Of a stretch of 64,000 nt of DNA, positions 26,429-35,708 are shown piece by piece. A program made the translations under genes and the position numbers. Under the pieces are notes generated by a model. It saw only the letters and a list, made by a program, of their open reading frames with translations, searched no databases and was not told the origin of the DNA. Position 1 is the stretch's first letter. Each line of letters opens with the position of its first letter. Source of the stretch: Myxococcales bacterium (lineage in GTDB: Bacteria > Myxococcota > UBA727 > JABDBI01); assembly GCA_023898405.1 (NCBI GenBank), contig CP060221.1, forward strand, positions 1 through 64,000. The letters are read 5' to 3'.

Positions 26429-28168
26429 CTAGCGATCCAGGTCAGCAAGAACAAAGTCCACGCTTCCCAAAATGGCCATTAAGTCTGGAATAGTCGTTCC
26501 TTTGGCAAGCAAAGGAAGCATCTGTAAGTGAGCGAAAGATGGAGTCCGAATACGAGTGCGGTAGGATCGATTGCTGCCGTCACTGATCAAATAGTAGCTA
26601 TTGATACCTTTGGTCGCTTCAATGCCAAAAAAAGATTCACCGGCAGGCATCACAGGTCCCCATGAAACATTCAAAAAATGCTGAATCATTGTTTCAATAT
26701 TTGCCAGAGTTTCTGCTTTGTTTGGCGGGGTTGTCAGGGGATGATTCGATTTAGTTGGACCATTAGGCATTTTTTTTACGCATTGCTCGATAATACGCAA
26801 ACTCTGGCGCATCTCTTCAATGCGCACCAAACCTCTATCGTAGCAATCGCCATTTTTAGCGGTAGGAATATCGAAATTAAATTGTTCGTATCCCGAGTAA
26901 GGGCGTTTTTTTCGTAAATCCCATTCAAGGCCAGTTGCTCTTAGTCCAGCCCCGCTTATTCCCCATTCTATCGCTTCTGATAAAGAGTAAGCTCCAATTC
27001 CAATAGTGCGTGCCTTAAAAATGCTATTTTCCATGACCAATCGATCATATTCTTTAAGCTTGCTTGGGAAATTTTTTGTAAAATCTAAGACTGCATTTTC
27101 CCATCCTTGCGGCAAGTCGTGCGCAACACCGCCAATACGAAACCAGCTTGGATGCATACGGCCACCAGTTATCCCCTCGACAATGCGAAATATTTTTTCA
27201 CGTTCATTAAACATGTAAAAAATTGGAGAGAGAGAGCCTATATCCTGAGCAAAAGTGCCGTACCAAACTAAGTGACTGGCAATGCGAAAAAGTTCGCACA
27301 TCATGACTCTGATAGTTTGAGCTTTTGGAGGAACATCTATGCCAGCCAGTTGTTCAACAGCCAACAGATAAGCAAGATTATTCATAACCCCACCGAGATA
27401 GTCGATTCTATCAGTGTAAGGGATATAGCTATGCCAATTTTGTCGTTCGCCCATTTTTTCAGCGCCACGATGATGAAAGCCTATATCCAGCACTGAATCA
27501 ACAATTTCTTCGCCATCAAGCTGCAAAATAATGCGTAAGACTCCATGAGTGCCAGGATGCTGAGGACCTAAGTTTAAAAAGATATATTCATGATCATCAT
27601 CTTTTCTTTTAAGTCCCCATTCTTCAGGTTTAAATTCTAATAGATCTTGCTCTGCTTGTTCTTGATCTTCATCGAGGTGGTAAAGACCCATTTCTGTTGC
27701 GCGAGCAGGGTGCACTTTGCGTAAAGGGTGACCTTTCCAAGAACGAGGCATGAGAAGGCGCATAAGGTGAGGGTGACCTATAAAGCTGACACCGAACATG
27801 TCAAAAATTTCTCGTTCGTACCAGTTAGCATTTTTGAAGAGCTCAGTCACGCTTTCTACGCTGAGTTGGCTATCCTTAAGCGCAACCTTAAGACGAATAT
27901 CTTCGTTTCGTGCCAACGACAAAAGATGATAGACCAAAGTAACATCCGAATTGGGTTGAGCATCACAGTGTTCTCGTTCAGTTTCATCGATAGCGGTCAG
28001 ATCATATAACATAGAAAAAGGTTGAGGCACATTTTTTAGGTAGCTAAGAATAGTTTTAATTTTTGAGCCTTCGATCCAAACTGTAGGGATGAGATCATTG
28101 CTCCTTTGCTGTCCCTTGATTGCCTCGGGAAACTTATTTTTCAGGCTCGAAACAATAGCTTCGTTCAT
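26429..28168 (-). CDS. nuoCD: NADH-quinone oxidoreductase, fused subunits C and D
   Basis: The 579-residue protein is a fusion. Residues 1-180 are NuoC (30-kDa subunit; NANWYEREIFDMFGVSFIGHPHL about 114-136, then RKVHPAR); residues about 190-579 are NuoD (49-kDa subunit; LNLGPQHPGTHGVLR about 198-212, DIGFHHRGAEK, PAGESFFGIEATKG). NuoD shapes the quinone pocket with NuoB. A fused nuoCD is known from enterobacteria and several other groups and is useful for placing the organism. Confidence 0.96.
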   Translation of the reverse strand: MNEAIVSSLKNKFPEAIKGQQRSNDLIPTVWIEGSKIKTILSYLKNVPQPFSMLYDLTAIDETEREHCDAQPNSDVTLVYHLLSLARNEDIRLKVALKDSQLSVESVTELFKNANWYEREIFDMFGVSFIGHPHLMRLLMPRSWKGHPLRKVHPARATEMGLYHLDEDQEQAEQDLLEFKPEEWGLKRKDDDHEYIFLNLGPQHPGTHGVLRIILQLDGEEIVDSVLDIGFHHRGAEKMGERQNWHSYIPYTDRIDYLGGVMNNLAYLLAVEQLAGIDVPPKAQTIRVMMCELFRIASHLVWYGTFAQDIGSLSPIFYMFNEREKIFRIVEGITGGRMHPSWFRIGGVAHDLPQGWENAVLDFTKNFPSKLKEYDRLVMENSIFKARTIGIGAYSLSEAIEWGISGAGLRATGLEWDLRKKRPYSGYEQFNFDIPTAKNGDCYDRGLVRIEEMRQSLRIIEQCVKKMPNGPTKSNHPLTTPPNKAETLANIETMIQHFLNVSWGPVMPAGESFFGIEATKGINSYYLISDGSNRSYRTRIRTPSFAHLQMLPLLAKGTTIPDLMAILGSVDFVLADLDR

Positions 28169-28178
28169 GATTCACTCG

Positions 28179-28802
28179 CTACATGTGGTTGGGTTCATCG
28201 TAGGTTTGGACTGCTTTTCTTGTCTCGCCTTTAATTTTACGCATAGAAAGAGGAGTGGGTTTACTTACGTCTTGTGAACCTCCCAACCAGGAAATAGGGC
28301 GCCTTTCCTTACCAATGGATTCACGCAAGAGCAAAATACCCTCCATAAATGCTTCGGGCCGAGGAGGACAACCTGAAATGTAGAGATCAACAGGTAAAAT
28401 TTTATCGACTCCTTGAACAACGCTATAGATATCGTACATTCCGCCCGAGTTTGCGCATGATCCCATGGATATCACCCATTTTGGTTCCATCATTTGTTCA
28501 TAAAGCCGTTTTACTATGGGAGCCATTTTTCTAAACACGGTTCCGGCTACCACCATGACGTCAGCTTCTCGAGGAGTTCCTCTTATAACTTCCGAACCAA
28601 ATCGCGCAACATCATATGTGCTGGTAAGACTGGTTGCCATTTCGACGTAGCAACAACTTAAGCCAAAATTAAAGGGCCAAACAGAATTTTTTCTTCCCCA
28701 TGAGATCAGATCTTGAAGACGAGAAAATAAAAAAGTCTGAGCCTCATTCGGGCCAAGCTGCCCTTTAAGCCATTGTTCGGGGGTTTTAGTAATTAGAGTC
28801 AT
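28179..28802 (-). CDS. nuoB: NADH-quinone oxidoreductase subunit B
   Basis: The ATG at 28802 overlaps the nuoA stop (ATGA). A longer open frame to 28952 would run through nuoA and is not used. The 207-residue product holds the terminal 4Fe-4S cluster N2: adjacent Cys in GLSCCYVEM, GSCANSGGMYD and SGCPPRPEA. It delivers electrons to quinone. Confidence 0.95.
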   Translation of the reverse strand: MTLITKTPEQWLKGQLGPNEAQTFLFSRLQDLISWGRKNSVWPFNFGLSCCYVEMATSLTSTYDVARFGSEVIRGTPREADVMVVAGTVFRKMAPIVKRLYEQMMEPKWVISMGSCANSGGMYDIYSVVQGVDKILPVDLYISGCPPRPEAFMEGILLLRESIGKERRPISWLGGSQDVSKPTPLSMRKIKGETRKAVQTYDEPNHM

Positions 28803-29170
28803 GATCGAGCACCACCTGCCACGCGAGGACGAGGACCAAATCTCAATACGCCTTTGGCTATGACATAATAAAGAGAAAGCAGCAACATGCTGATGAATAC
28901 AGAAATTTCTATAAATCCTAACCAACCGACGTCGACAACAGAAGTGGCCCACAAATAAATGAAAGCTGATTCAAGATCGAAAACAACAAATAAAATTGCT
29001 ACCAAAAAGTATTGTGCAAAGAAGTGTACACGCGCAGTGCCCGCAGATTTAATACCGCCTTCATAGGGAGTTCGTTTTCGTGGATTGGTGCTACGTTCTC
29101 CTAAAAAATAAGATGAGAGCATTACCAAGACAACAGTTATGACGCCAAAACAATAAATCGCCAAAGACAT
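28799..29170 (-). CDS. nuoA: NADH-quinone oxidoreductase subunit A
   Basis: First gene of the operon; 123 residues with three membrane helices. The loop RKRTPYEGGIKSAGTARVHF (about 31-50) and FDLESAFIYLWA (acidic pair) are diagnostic. The operon promoter should lie in 29171-29352, between the MFS gene end and this start; no strong -35/-10 pair stands out there. Confidence 0.95.
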   Translation of the reverse strand: MSLAIYCFGVITVVLVMLSSYFLGERSTNPRKRTPYEGGIKSAGTARVHFFAQYFLVAILFVVFDLESAFIYLWATSVVDVGWLGFIEISVFISMLLLSLYYVIAKGVLRFGPRPRVAGGARS

Positions 29171-29352
29171 GAGTGAACTCCGGGGTATCTAAAGCCGATC
29201 ACTTTACCAATAGTACAGCACAGTAGAGCAGCAACAGCGGTTGTGTTTAATTTATTCAGATTTTTATTTGGAAAATGAGCTTATAAGCCTATGAAAACTT
29301 GATTTATTATGGAGAAAATAATTCAGCAGGTGAGAGAATATTTTTTGAACTA

Positions 29353-30609
29353 TTACATGCTTTTTATTGCGGGCCTTCTGAGTGAGGCTATGTATATTAC
29401 TCCGGCTGCAAAAATACTAAAAAAACTTCCCATCAAGAAGGTGGCCGATAAACCAAAGCGATGAGATAGATTTCCTGCTATAGTATTAGCCAAAAATAAT
29501 GCTACGCCGCTGATTACAAAAAATAATGAATAGGCAGTTCCTCTAAGTTTTGCTGGGGTTGCCTGGGCGATCATGGCTTTAAGCAATCCTTGTGTAGCTC
29601 CCATATGTAGTCCCACCAAAATGACACCTATGATTGTGCCAGCTATGGAACTTACATAAGATAGGAATGCCTGTGCCGTAAACATGAGCACAAGACCCGC
29701 CGATAACATCATGCTGCGAGAAATTTTATCAGCATATTTTCCACAAGGAATGGCTACACCAGCATGTACAAGATCCATCACGATGATCATCATGGGCAAA
29801 TAAGCTACCGACCAGCCAACTTCTTTTGCCTTTAATGTTAGAAAAGCTTCGCTAAAGCGTCCAAGCATAAGAAAGAAAAAGGCCAGCATGAGCCACCAAA
29901 AAATAGGAGAAAATTCTTTGATGTCGGTGAGCTCAACTTTTTTCCGATGGTACCTAGTATCAGCTCTTGGGTGAGAGTTAGGATTAGGTTTGATCCACAA
30001 AAATAAAATTAACAAAGCCAAACTTGCAGGAATGGCAGACAAAGCAAAGACCAAACGATAATTGTTGTTGGAGCTCAACATGAGCAACATTGCCGCTAAA
30101 GCTCCGACTACCTGACCAAGAGTATAGAGCGCCTCGCGAAAGCCAAAATTAGTGGCATAAAATCCACGTTCACTGAGATCTGCGATCAAAGCATCTGTGG
30201 GAGCTGAGCGAATACCTTTGCTGAGTCGATCGATAAACCTCAATCCAAAAACCATTCCTGTAGTAGTTGATAAGGCAAAAATTGGCTTTACCATGGCGGT
30301 AAGTGCAGCTCCTAACAAGATCAGTGGCTTTCTCTTACGCATGACATCGCTTAAGAAACCAGAAAAAAATTTAGCCAAAAAAGAAGAAGAAATAGCAATT
30401 CCTTCGATCAACCCAATATCATGATGCCCGGTCTTAAGTTCATCAACCAAGAAAGCCGGTAATAAACTAAAAACCATGAGTGTTGACATTGACCAAAAGA
30501 AACTCATCCAAGCAATGCCCTGAATGTTTTTGTGATCGCTTTTGCTATGGTTTTTAGCGGTGGGCATGTTCATATTTTTGGCATTCACCCTTGTCCCCAA
30601 TCTATTCAT
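29353..30609 (-). CDS. MFS transporter
   Basis: With the start at 30609 the protein has 418 residues and about 12 membrane helices, the size of a major facilitator. The loop between helices 2 and 3 has the MFS motif GFLSDVMRKRKPL (G-x-x-x-D-x-x-x-R-K-R), and GLRFIDRLSKGIRSAPTDALIADL is typical of the 'MFS transporter, permease' group seen in many proteobacteria; the substrate is not clear. The frame extends upstream to 30906 but overlaps the divergent KfrA-like gene, so I reject the longer form. The ribosome-binding site at 30609 is weak; the ATG at 30573 is an alternative. It is upstream of nuoA on the same strand with a 182-base gap. Confidence 0.85.
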   Translation of the reverse strand: MNRLGTRVNAKNMNMPTAKNHSKSDHKNIQGIAWMSFFWSMSTLMVFSLLPAFLVDELKTGHHDIGLIEGIAISSSFLAKFFSGFLSDVMRKRKPLILLGAALTAMVKPIFALSTTTGMVFGLRFIDRLSKGIRSAPTDALIADLSERGFYATNFGFREALYTLGQVVGALAAMLLMLSSNNNYRLVFALSAIPASLALLILFLWIKPNPNSHPRADTRYHRKKVELTDIKEFSPIFWWLMLAFFFLMLGRFSEAFLTLKAKEVGWSVAYLPMMIIVMDLVHAGVAIPCGKYADKISRSMMLSAGLVLMFTAQAFLSYVSSIAGTIIGVILVGLHMGATQGLLKAMIAQATPAKLRGTAYSLFFVISGVALFLANTIAGNLSHRFGLSATFLMGSFFSIFAAGVIYIASLRRPAIKSM

Positions 30610-30711
30610 AAAAACTTCTTGCCGTAGTTTTCGGCAATTGCCAAAGGAGGGGTGCCAAAAATGCATTATTGTATTAAAAAAGCTACAAAATCGGAGTGTT
30701 GGCTTTGTTCG

Positions 30712-30740
30712 TTGTGTGGTGAATTTATTTTTATTATAAT
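30712..30740 (+). promoter_or_regulatory. Probable sigma-70 promoter of the KfrA-like/recombinase pair
   Basis: TTGTGT (30712-30717), 17-base spacer and a perfect TATAAT (30735-30740) sit 20 bases before the ATG at 30761. Transcription would start near 30747, leaving a very short leader. Confidence 0.5.
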
Positions 30741-30760
30741 TTTTGAGCCATGGAGAATTT

Positions 30761-31804
30761 ATGGAAATAGCAAGCAGGCGGCGCGAACAAGAAGTGTGGC
30801 AAGCGTGTGATGACTTGTGGGCATTACATGGAAGTATGGATGGTATTACCGGCGAAGCTATTCGCGAGCGCTTGTTGGGGATGGGAAAGAGTCGTGGCAG
30901 TCCCAATGAAATCTATAAATATCGTAAAACATGGACAGTGAGCCGAAAAATTGGGCGAGAAAATACTGGTGACTGTAGTGCTAATTCTGATCCAATTTCG
31001 CGCGCAGTTCGTATGGTGCATGAAAAAATTCAGAGCGAAACTCAAGAAGAAATTGAAAAGATAAAACTAGAATTTAATGAAGAATTACTCACAAAAGACA
31101 AAGAAATAGAACAGGGCAAGAAAAATATAGAGGCTCTTGTTCATGAAATGACATCGCTACAAAGCGAGTTTTCCCAGCTGAGTCAACAACATCAAGCACT
31201 AAATGAACAATATCAACGAGAAATAAAGACAAGAAAAGATCTTGAACATGATTTTTTAATTTTCAAATCTCAGCATGCACAAGAAATAAGCTCCCACGAG
31301 CGAATAATGGCCGAATTTTACAAAAATCAAAAGTACACTTTGGAGCAGACCAAAAATGCATTTGATAATGCTCAAAATACTCTACAAGCACAACTGATAC
31401 GCGCCAATGAAGAAAAAAAACAGCTGGGACAAGAATATTCTGAAAGTCTCAATGCTGTAAAAATTGAGAAATATAATCAAGATGTAAAACTAGGCGAACT
31501 AGAACATCAGCTTACATATCTGAAAGATACGCTTGAAATTTCCCAACAAAAAATAATTGAACAAGATACAAAATTTAAGACGGTATTGGAAGAGAGCCTC
31601 AAACTTCATAAAGAAAGAGATGCATTGCGTGAAAAATTAGCTTTTGTACAAAACGAGCTTTTTATTGTTCATAATCAACTAAGTGAACTGAAAATAGAAA
31701 TTGTCAAACGTGATGTTACGATAGCTCGTTTGCGAGCACTGCAGGCACATAGTAGAGGAAAGACCAATGGAGCATCTAGAGAAAGGCCAGCTGCAAAAAC
31801 TTAG
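30761..31804 (+). CDS. KfrA-like protein: N-terminal DNA-binding domain plus long coiled coil
   Basis: The first 60 residues match the KfrA N-terminal DNA-binding domain (EVWQACDDLWALHGSMDGIT, then IRERLLGMGKSRGSPNEIYKY), known from plasmid KfrA proteins. Residues about 85-320 are a nearly unbroken coiled coil rich in Glu, Lys and Gln (for instance EEIEKIKLEFNEELL; LEHQLTYLKDTLEISQQKI). The Lys/Arg-rich end could bind DNA. The ATG at 30761 has GGAG nine bases upstream; an upstream TTG at 30743 is less likely. It overlaps the recombinase gene by 38 bases, so the two are co-transcribed and probably coupled. Plasmid KfrA is an autoregulated DNA-binding protein; here a partner role for the recombinase is inferred. 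Confidence 0.8.
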   Translation: MEIASRRREQEVWQACDDLWALHGSMDGITGEAIRERLLGMGKSRGSPNEIYKYRKTWTVSRKIGRENTGDCSANSDPISRAVRMVHEKIQSETQEEIEKIKLEFNEELLTKDKEIEQGKKNIEALVHEMTSLQSEFSQLSQQHQALNEQYQREIKTRKDLEHDFLIFKSQHAQEISSHERIMAEFYKNQKYTLEQTKNAFDNAQNTLQAQLIRANEEKKQLGQEYSESLNAVKIEKYNQDVKLGELEHQLTYLKDTLEISQQKIIEQDTKFKTVLEESLKLHKERDALREKLAFVQNELFIVHNQLSELKIEIVKRDVTIARLRALQAHSRGKTNGASRERPAAKT

Positions 31805-32894
31805 GTCGAATCTTATCCAAAATGAAAAGTCTGATTGCCGCATTAGAGCTCGCAACGATGTTGAAGCATTTGAACGATGGCTCGACGAGTATTTTGAAAA
31901 ACCCACCACCTACCGTAGTTATAAGAAAGAAGGAGAAAGGTTTTTGGTGTGGTGTGCGCTTGAAAGAAACTGCACGCTCGAGACGCTCAGCAGAGACGAT
32001 GTTGAAGCCTACATTTCATTTTTAAAAAACCCTCAACCCTTTGAAAAATGGTGTGGTCCTAAGGGAGGGCGTTCTCATAAGGGTATTTGGAAACCATTTA
32101 GTGGTCCACTAGGTGAGAGTGCTATTCGCTGTGCGCTTGCTATTCTCAACTCTATGATGGGTTATTTGGTGGATGCAGGTTATGTTTCTTTTAATGCTTT
32201 TGCCCTCATACGAAGAAAAAGTAGGCTTAAAGAAAAATTGGTCAGTAATCGCTTTTCTATTGAGGAGCGAATCTTAAGCCAAGAAGAATGGCGGGTGTTT
32301 CTTCAAACGATGCGCGATTATCCGGAAAATAATTCTCATGAAGTGAAAAAAAAACAAAGGCTAATTTTTTTAGTTACAATTCTTTATTTTTTGGGTTTAC
32401 GGATCGATGAATTAGCCCAATCAACATGGGCAAATTTTCGTCAGCTCAATGGTAAATGGTGGTTTTTTGTACGAGGGAAAGGCGATAAGCTGGGCAAAAT
32501 TCCTATCAATCGAAATCTTTGGCAGGCAGTTATAAAATTCAGGCTGAGCCTTGCTATGTCACCCATACCCCACGAAGAAGATTATCTGCCTATAATTCCC
32601 TCATTAAGCTCGCCACAAAAAACACTCACGACCAGGCAAATGAGCAATTTGCTTAAAGAACTAGCACTCAAAGCGGCTTTGCAATTGAAGGGAAACCCAC
32701 ATAGCGCCAAAAAAATGGAAAAATTTTCCCCGCACTGGTTAAGACATTTATCGGCATCGAGGCAGGATTTGGCTGGTGTTTCATTTACCCACATTAAAGA
32801 AAACCTTCGGCACTCAAACGAACAAACGACCAGACACTATGTCCACGCTTTTGATGATAAGCGCCATGAAGAAATGGAAAAATTTAATTTTTAA
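31767..32894 (+). CDS. Tyrosine recombinase / integrase
   Basis: The 375-residue protein has a SAM-like N-terminal domain (about 28-145, TYRSYKKEGERFLVW) and a catalytic domain with all expected residues: Arg212 (GLRIDEL), Lys238 (GKGDK), His323 and Arg326 (HWLRH), His349 (LRHSNEQTT) and Tyr358 (HYVH). It should cut and join DNA at a specific site through a covalent Tyr link. It begins inside the KfrA-like gene. I saw no flanking attachment repeats, no tRNA target and no cargo, so the pair may be a small integrated element or a resident system. Confidence 0.92.
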   Translation: MEHLEKGQLQKLRSNLIQNEKSDCRIRARNDVEAFERWLDEYFEKPTTYRSYKKEGERFLVWCALERNCTLETLSRDDVEAYISFLKNPQPFEKWCGPKGGRSHKGIWKPFSGPLGESAIRCALAILNSMMGYLVDAGYVSFNAFALIRRKSRLKEKLVSNRFSIEERILSQEEWRVFLQTMRDYPENNSHEVKKKQRLIFLVTILYFLGLRIDELAQSTWANFRQLNGKWWFFVRGKGDKLGKIPINRNLWQAVIKFRLSLAMSPIPHEEDYLPIIPSLSSPQKTLTTRQMSNLLKELALKAALQLKGNPHSAKKMEKFSPHWLRHLSASRQDLAGVSFTHIKENLRHSNEQTTRHYVHAFDDKRHEEMEKFNF

Positions 32895-32953
32895 AAAAAT
32901 TTAATCGTTTTGGACTTTTTCGTCACCAATACACACAGACGAACGAGGACCAG

Positions 32954-33886
32954 ATGAAAAGAATTTTATCCTATTTAACTTTATGTGTAGCGCTGTCACC
33001 GGTTCTGCATGCTCAAGAAGAGGCAGTCTCAAAATTAGAAAAACCTTATTTGGGTGCAGAAATCTCTGTGAATCAAGCGGTGGCTCCCGGTGCAATTTCA
33101 AGTCGCTTTGGTGAAAGTCGATCATTAACTAGCGATTTACTTTTGAAACCTACACTGAAGAGCAAAGAATTTTGGGGCGACCGTTACCTTAAAGCCGATT
33201 TAGAATTTTATTCTATTTTTGAATGGATGCCCAAAAATACCGCTAAAGCAGGAGAAAAACTGAGTTTTAACGACGTGAAATTTAGAACACAGCTGAAAAA
33301 TGCCGTAAATCACCAAGCATCAGGAATTTCCTATGCTCCTGGGGTTGAAGTGGAAATACCCGCATCAAAAACTTCTTCAGTCAGCAATCGTATCATTGGG
33401 CTTGGACTGAATTCTGCTTTGTCATGGAGCAAATGGGGACTAACTCTAAGTTATAAACCAACAGCAGTGGCATATATTCACTCGCTTCCCTATAAAAGTT
33501 CCGCCTGCTCACCTGATAGTTCCGCCGAAGATAAATTAAGTGGAAATCAATGTCGTGTCGATGGACGGCAGACAATGCTGATGTTGAAGAATCAATTATC
33601 TGCTGAATATACTTTAGGGGCAAACGTTTTTACGCTGGCCTTCAAAACCTATCACAATTTTCTCAGACCGAATGAAGAAGCACAAAAGTACACAGAATCA
33701 ACTTTAGCCTATCTTGAATATGGCTATAAATTACCCACAAGTTTTGAGACGATACTAAAGTTGGGAATTACCAGCTACAATCCCGCTTATGATCCTGCCA
33801 ATGGTTTTAAAGTGCCCTTCGTATCTACTAATGTCGGTGCATCAAACTTCACCAATATCTATGCGGGGGTGGATATAACTTTGTAA
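32954..33886 (+). CDS. Exported, probable outer-membrane beta-barrel protein
   Basis: The 310-residue protein has a clear signal peptide (MKRILSYLTLCVALSPVLHA, cut before QEE) and a GAGGA ribosome-binding site. The mature part shows repeated alternating hydrophobic/polar stretches typical of barrel strands (KADLEFYSIFEWMP, ALSWSKWGLTLSYKPTAVAYIHS, TLAYLEYGYKL, NIYAGVDITL at the end), with a loop holding two Cys (SSACSPD, NQCRVD; about residues 183 and 198). I recognise no named family. It could be a porin or adhesin; the end in a non-aromatic residue is atypical for BAM substrates, which lowers certainty. Confidence 0.65.
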   Translation: MKRILSYLTLCVALSPVLHAQEEAVSKLEKPYLGAEISVNQAVAPGAISSRFGESRSLTSDLLLKPTLKSKEFWGDRYLKADLEFYSIFEWMPKNTAKAGEKLSFNDVKFRTQLKNAVNHQASGISYAPGVEVEIPASKTSSVSNRIIGLGLNSALSWSKWGLTLSYKPTAVAYIHSLPYKSSACSPDSSAEDKLSGNQCRVDGRQTMLMLKNQLSAEYTLGANVFTLAFKTYHNFLRPNEEAQKYTESTLAYLEYGYKLPTSFETILKLGITSYNPAYDPANGFKVPFVSTNVGASNFTNIYAGVDITL

Positions 33887-33913
33887 AAAAGATTCTACGT
33901 CGTTACTGAGCCA

Positions 33914-33962
33914 GAGCCTATAAGAATTTTTAACAATGGTATTTAAAATTCCATATAGGCTC
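33914..33962 (+). terminator. Long hairpin after the barrel-like gene
   Basis: GAGCCTATA (33914-33922) pairs exactly with TATAGGCTC (33954-33962), and inside it GAATTTT (33924-33930) pairs with AAAATTC (33945-33951). It lies 28 bases past the stop at 33886. No T-run follows, so it may be a 3'-end stabiliser rather than a classic terminator. Confidence 0.5.
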
Positions 33963-34086
33963 CTGGGCACCGGTGTGCTCTTCATTATATTTTCATGCAT
34001 AGTCATTGACCTGTATTGAAATAATAGTTATGCCAATCCGATAAATCACTAGTATTGTATGTTTTAGCTAATGTTGGAGTGTATTT

Positions 34087-35385
34087 ATGATTGTAAGGAT
34101 AATTGTTTTCTTTTTATGTCGCAGTTTGTTTTCGTTGAACATGTTTGAGCAAGGTGAAGAGATTCAGAGAAATGAGCTCATAAGCGAAATTATTATTCCG
34201 GATACTGAAAACGATGAGAATAGAGCTCAAGAAATTAATCTAGAACAAAATCTAGCCGATGCAGGTATCGAGGCTGAAAACGAAAATTTAAGAAATATCA
34301 TCACTTCAAGGAGGATTGTTCAAGAAAATAGATCTGAAGTTGGAACTGTTGAACAAATACTTCCAGAAGTAAGTGCAATGGGTGACTTTAATAATGATAA
34401 TGCCAAAAATAACGAAAAGACGTCAGAAAATACCAACGAAAAGATAGTAAGGATTTTTCGCGTTAACCAAGGCTCTAATCATGGTGAAGTGTTTGGTTCA
34501 CGAATTTTTATGGGAAAAGGTAAGATGTTGGGTCTTCCCAATGAAATTTGGGCGGAAATTGCTTCCTATCTAGATCTAAAAGACCTAGCAAATTTCAGAC
34601 TGGTTTGCCATGACACCAATGATGTGGTTTCGTTCGCAGGCAAGCTGCAGGATTCCTGGCTGCATTCGAATAGGTTTTATGAACATTTGGCTTACCTAAG
34701 AAAGTTGACCGGTTTTATAAAAATAAGTGAAAATTTAGCGGTGTCACATGTGGATAAAAAGTTTGTGAAAATTTGGTATAGATCAGATGATAGTTCTTCT
34801 TATTCGCTGTTAGAAACAATAGATCTCAGTGAAGCCGTCAAGGTGGGCTCGTCTGACAGAATTAAACCTTTGGAGGGTAGCAATTTCTATTTATGTTCTT
34901 ATGAGCACAACGACGATACCTTCGGTGTGTCCACCGATGATGAAGTAGGTGCGTATGTTTTTAAGCTTGAGGAAAAAGGATTTACATGTGCCTATGTGGC
35001 AGATGAAAAATTGGAGAACCTTAAGATTAACTGCTCTAGTGCGGATATACTTTCCTTTGCTTTGATGATTAATCTAGGGCCAGAGAAGGTGTGTTGCAAG
35101 GAAGATATGCTGCTCATTTTTGAATCCTTAGTGGAAAAGTATCAGCCAACAAGTAAAAAAGCCCAAGAAGTATTGTTGTCACTAATTATAGCGGCAGAAT
35201 TAAACAAAGAAGTTGCTGACCGAAAGCTATTACTATCCGCGTGTCAGGCCCTACATGAAGTAGGCGAAAAACGCTGTAGTGAAAATAAATCAATTAAAGG
35301 GTTGCTGTCTGATGTCACTAAAGAAGACTTTCTCGACTGCAATTCAAAAATAAAAAAACAACACAACACATGCGCATTGTTGTAA
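34087..35385 (+). CDS. F-box protein ending in a CaaX-like motif, candidate host effector
   Basis: Residues about 148-185 form an F-box (GLPNEIWAEIASYLDLKD, then LANFRLVCHD), the domain that binds Skp1 in eukaryotic SCF ubiquitin ligases. The last four residues are C-A-L-L (codons 35371-35382), preceded by KIKKQ; this matches a CaaX box with X=Leu, the form favoured for geranylgeranylation. The N-terminus (MIVRIIVFFLCRSLFSLN) is a hydrophobic signal-like segment, followed by a 100-residue acidic, Asn/Glu-rich stretch without a domain. The region after the F-box (about 195-420) is not recognised. GGAG precedes the ATG at 34087. F-box plus CaaX is the layout of Legionella AnkB, whose ankyrin repeats are missing here. 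Function in host ubiquitin signalling is inferred from domains. Confidence 0.8.
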   Translation: MIVRIIVFFLCRSLFSLNMFEQGEEIQRNELISEIIIPDTENDENRAQEINLEQNLADAGIEAENENLRNIITSRRIVQENRSEVGTVEQILPEVSAMGDFNNDNAKNNEKTSENTNEKIVRIFRVNQGSNHGEVFGSRIFMGKGKMLGLPNEIWAEIASYLDLKDLANFRLVCHDTNDVVSFAGKLQDSWLHSNRFYEHLAYLRKLTGFIKISENLAVSHVDKKFVKIWYRSDDSSSYSLLETIDLSEAVKVGSSDRIKPLEGSNFYLCSYEHNDDTFGVSTDDEVGAYVFKLEEKGFTCAYVADEKLENLKINCSSADILSFALMINLGPEKVCCKEDMLLIFESLVEKYQPTSKKAQEVLLSLIIAAELNKEVADRKLLLSACQALHEVGEKRCSENKSIKGLLSDVTKEDFLDCNSKIKKQHNTCALL

Positions 35386-35708
35386 GCAGCACTTATCAAG
35401 CTAGTGCCCTTATATCAAGCTAGGTCAAGCATCAATTGCTCTGTCATGTCGATATTGAATGTCCCATGTGGATAACGTGGGCATAAATTAGAGGAGACAG
35501 AGCCCGTTTTTCACTCGGTAGTGCAAAATTTAGCTGTATCACTCAGCTATTCCCAAAAACAATTCACACAGTGTTATACCAAAAAGTTTTGAAATCAAAA
35601 TCATCGCTTTTATCATTGCACACTCTATAAATCTGCTCCTTTTTTATTTTTTCAAACAACCATTAGAAGTATTAAACGATAACTCCACCAAAGTATCGGA
35701 GTAGTTTT
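35386..35708. other. Intergenic region without a recognised gene
   Basis: No convincing gene on either strand. It holds two copies of ATCAAGCTAG (about 35396-35405 and 35415-35424), and a short inverted pair around 35467-35485 (CCATGTGGATAACGTGGG). The promoter of the small exported protein at 35709 should lie at the right end. Confidence 0.35.

Noticed and set aside
28803..28952. Longer N-terminus of nuoB
   Set aside because: It would run through nuoA; the ATG at 28802 overlapping the nuoA stop gives the standard NuoB length.
30610..30906. Longer N-terminus of the MFS transporter
   Set aside because: The extra 99 residues are not membrane-like and lie antisense to the KfrA-like gene and its promoter.
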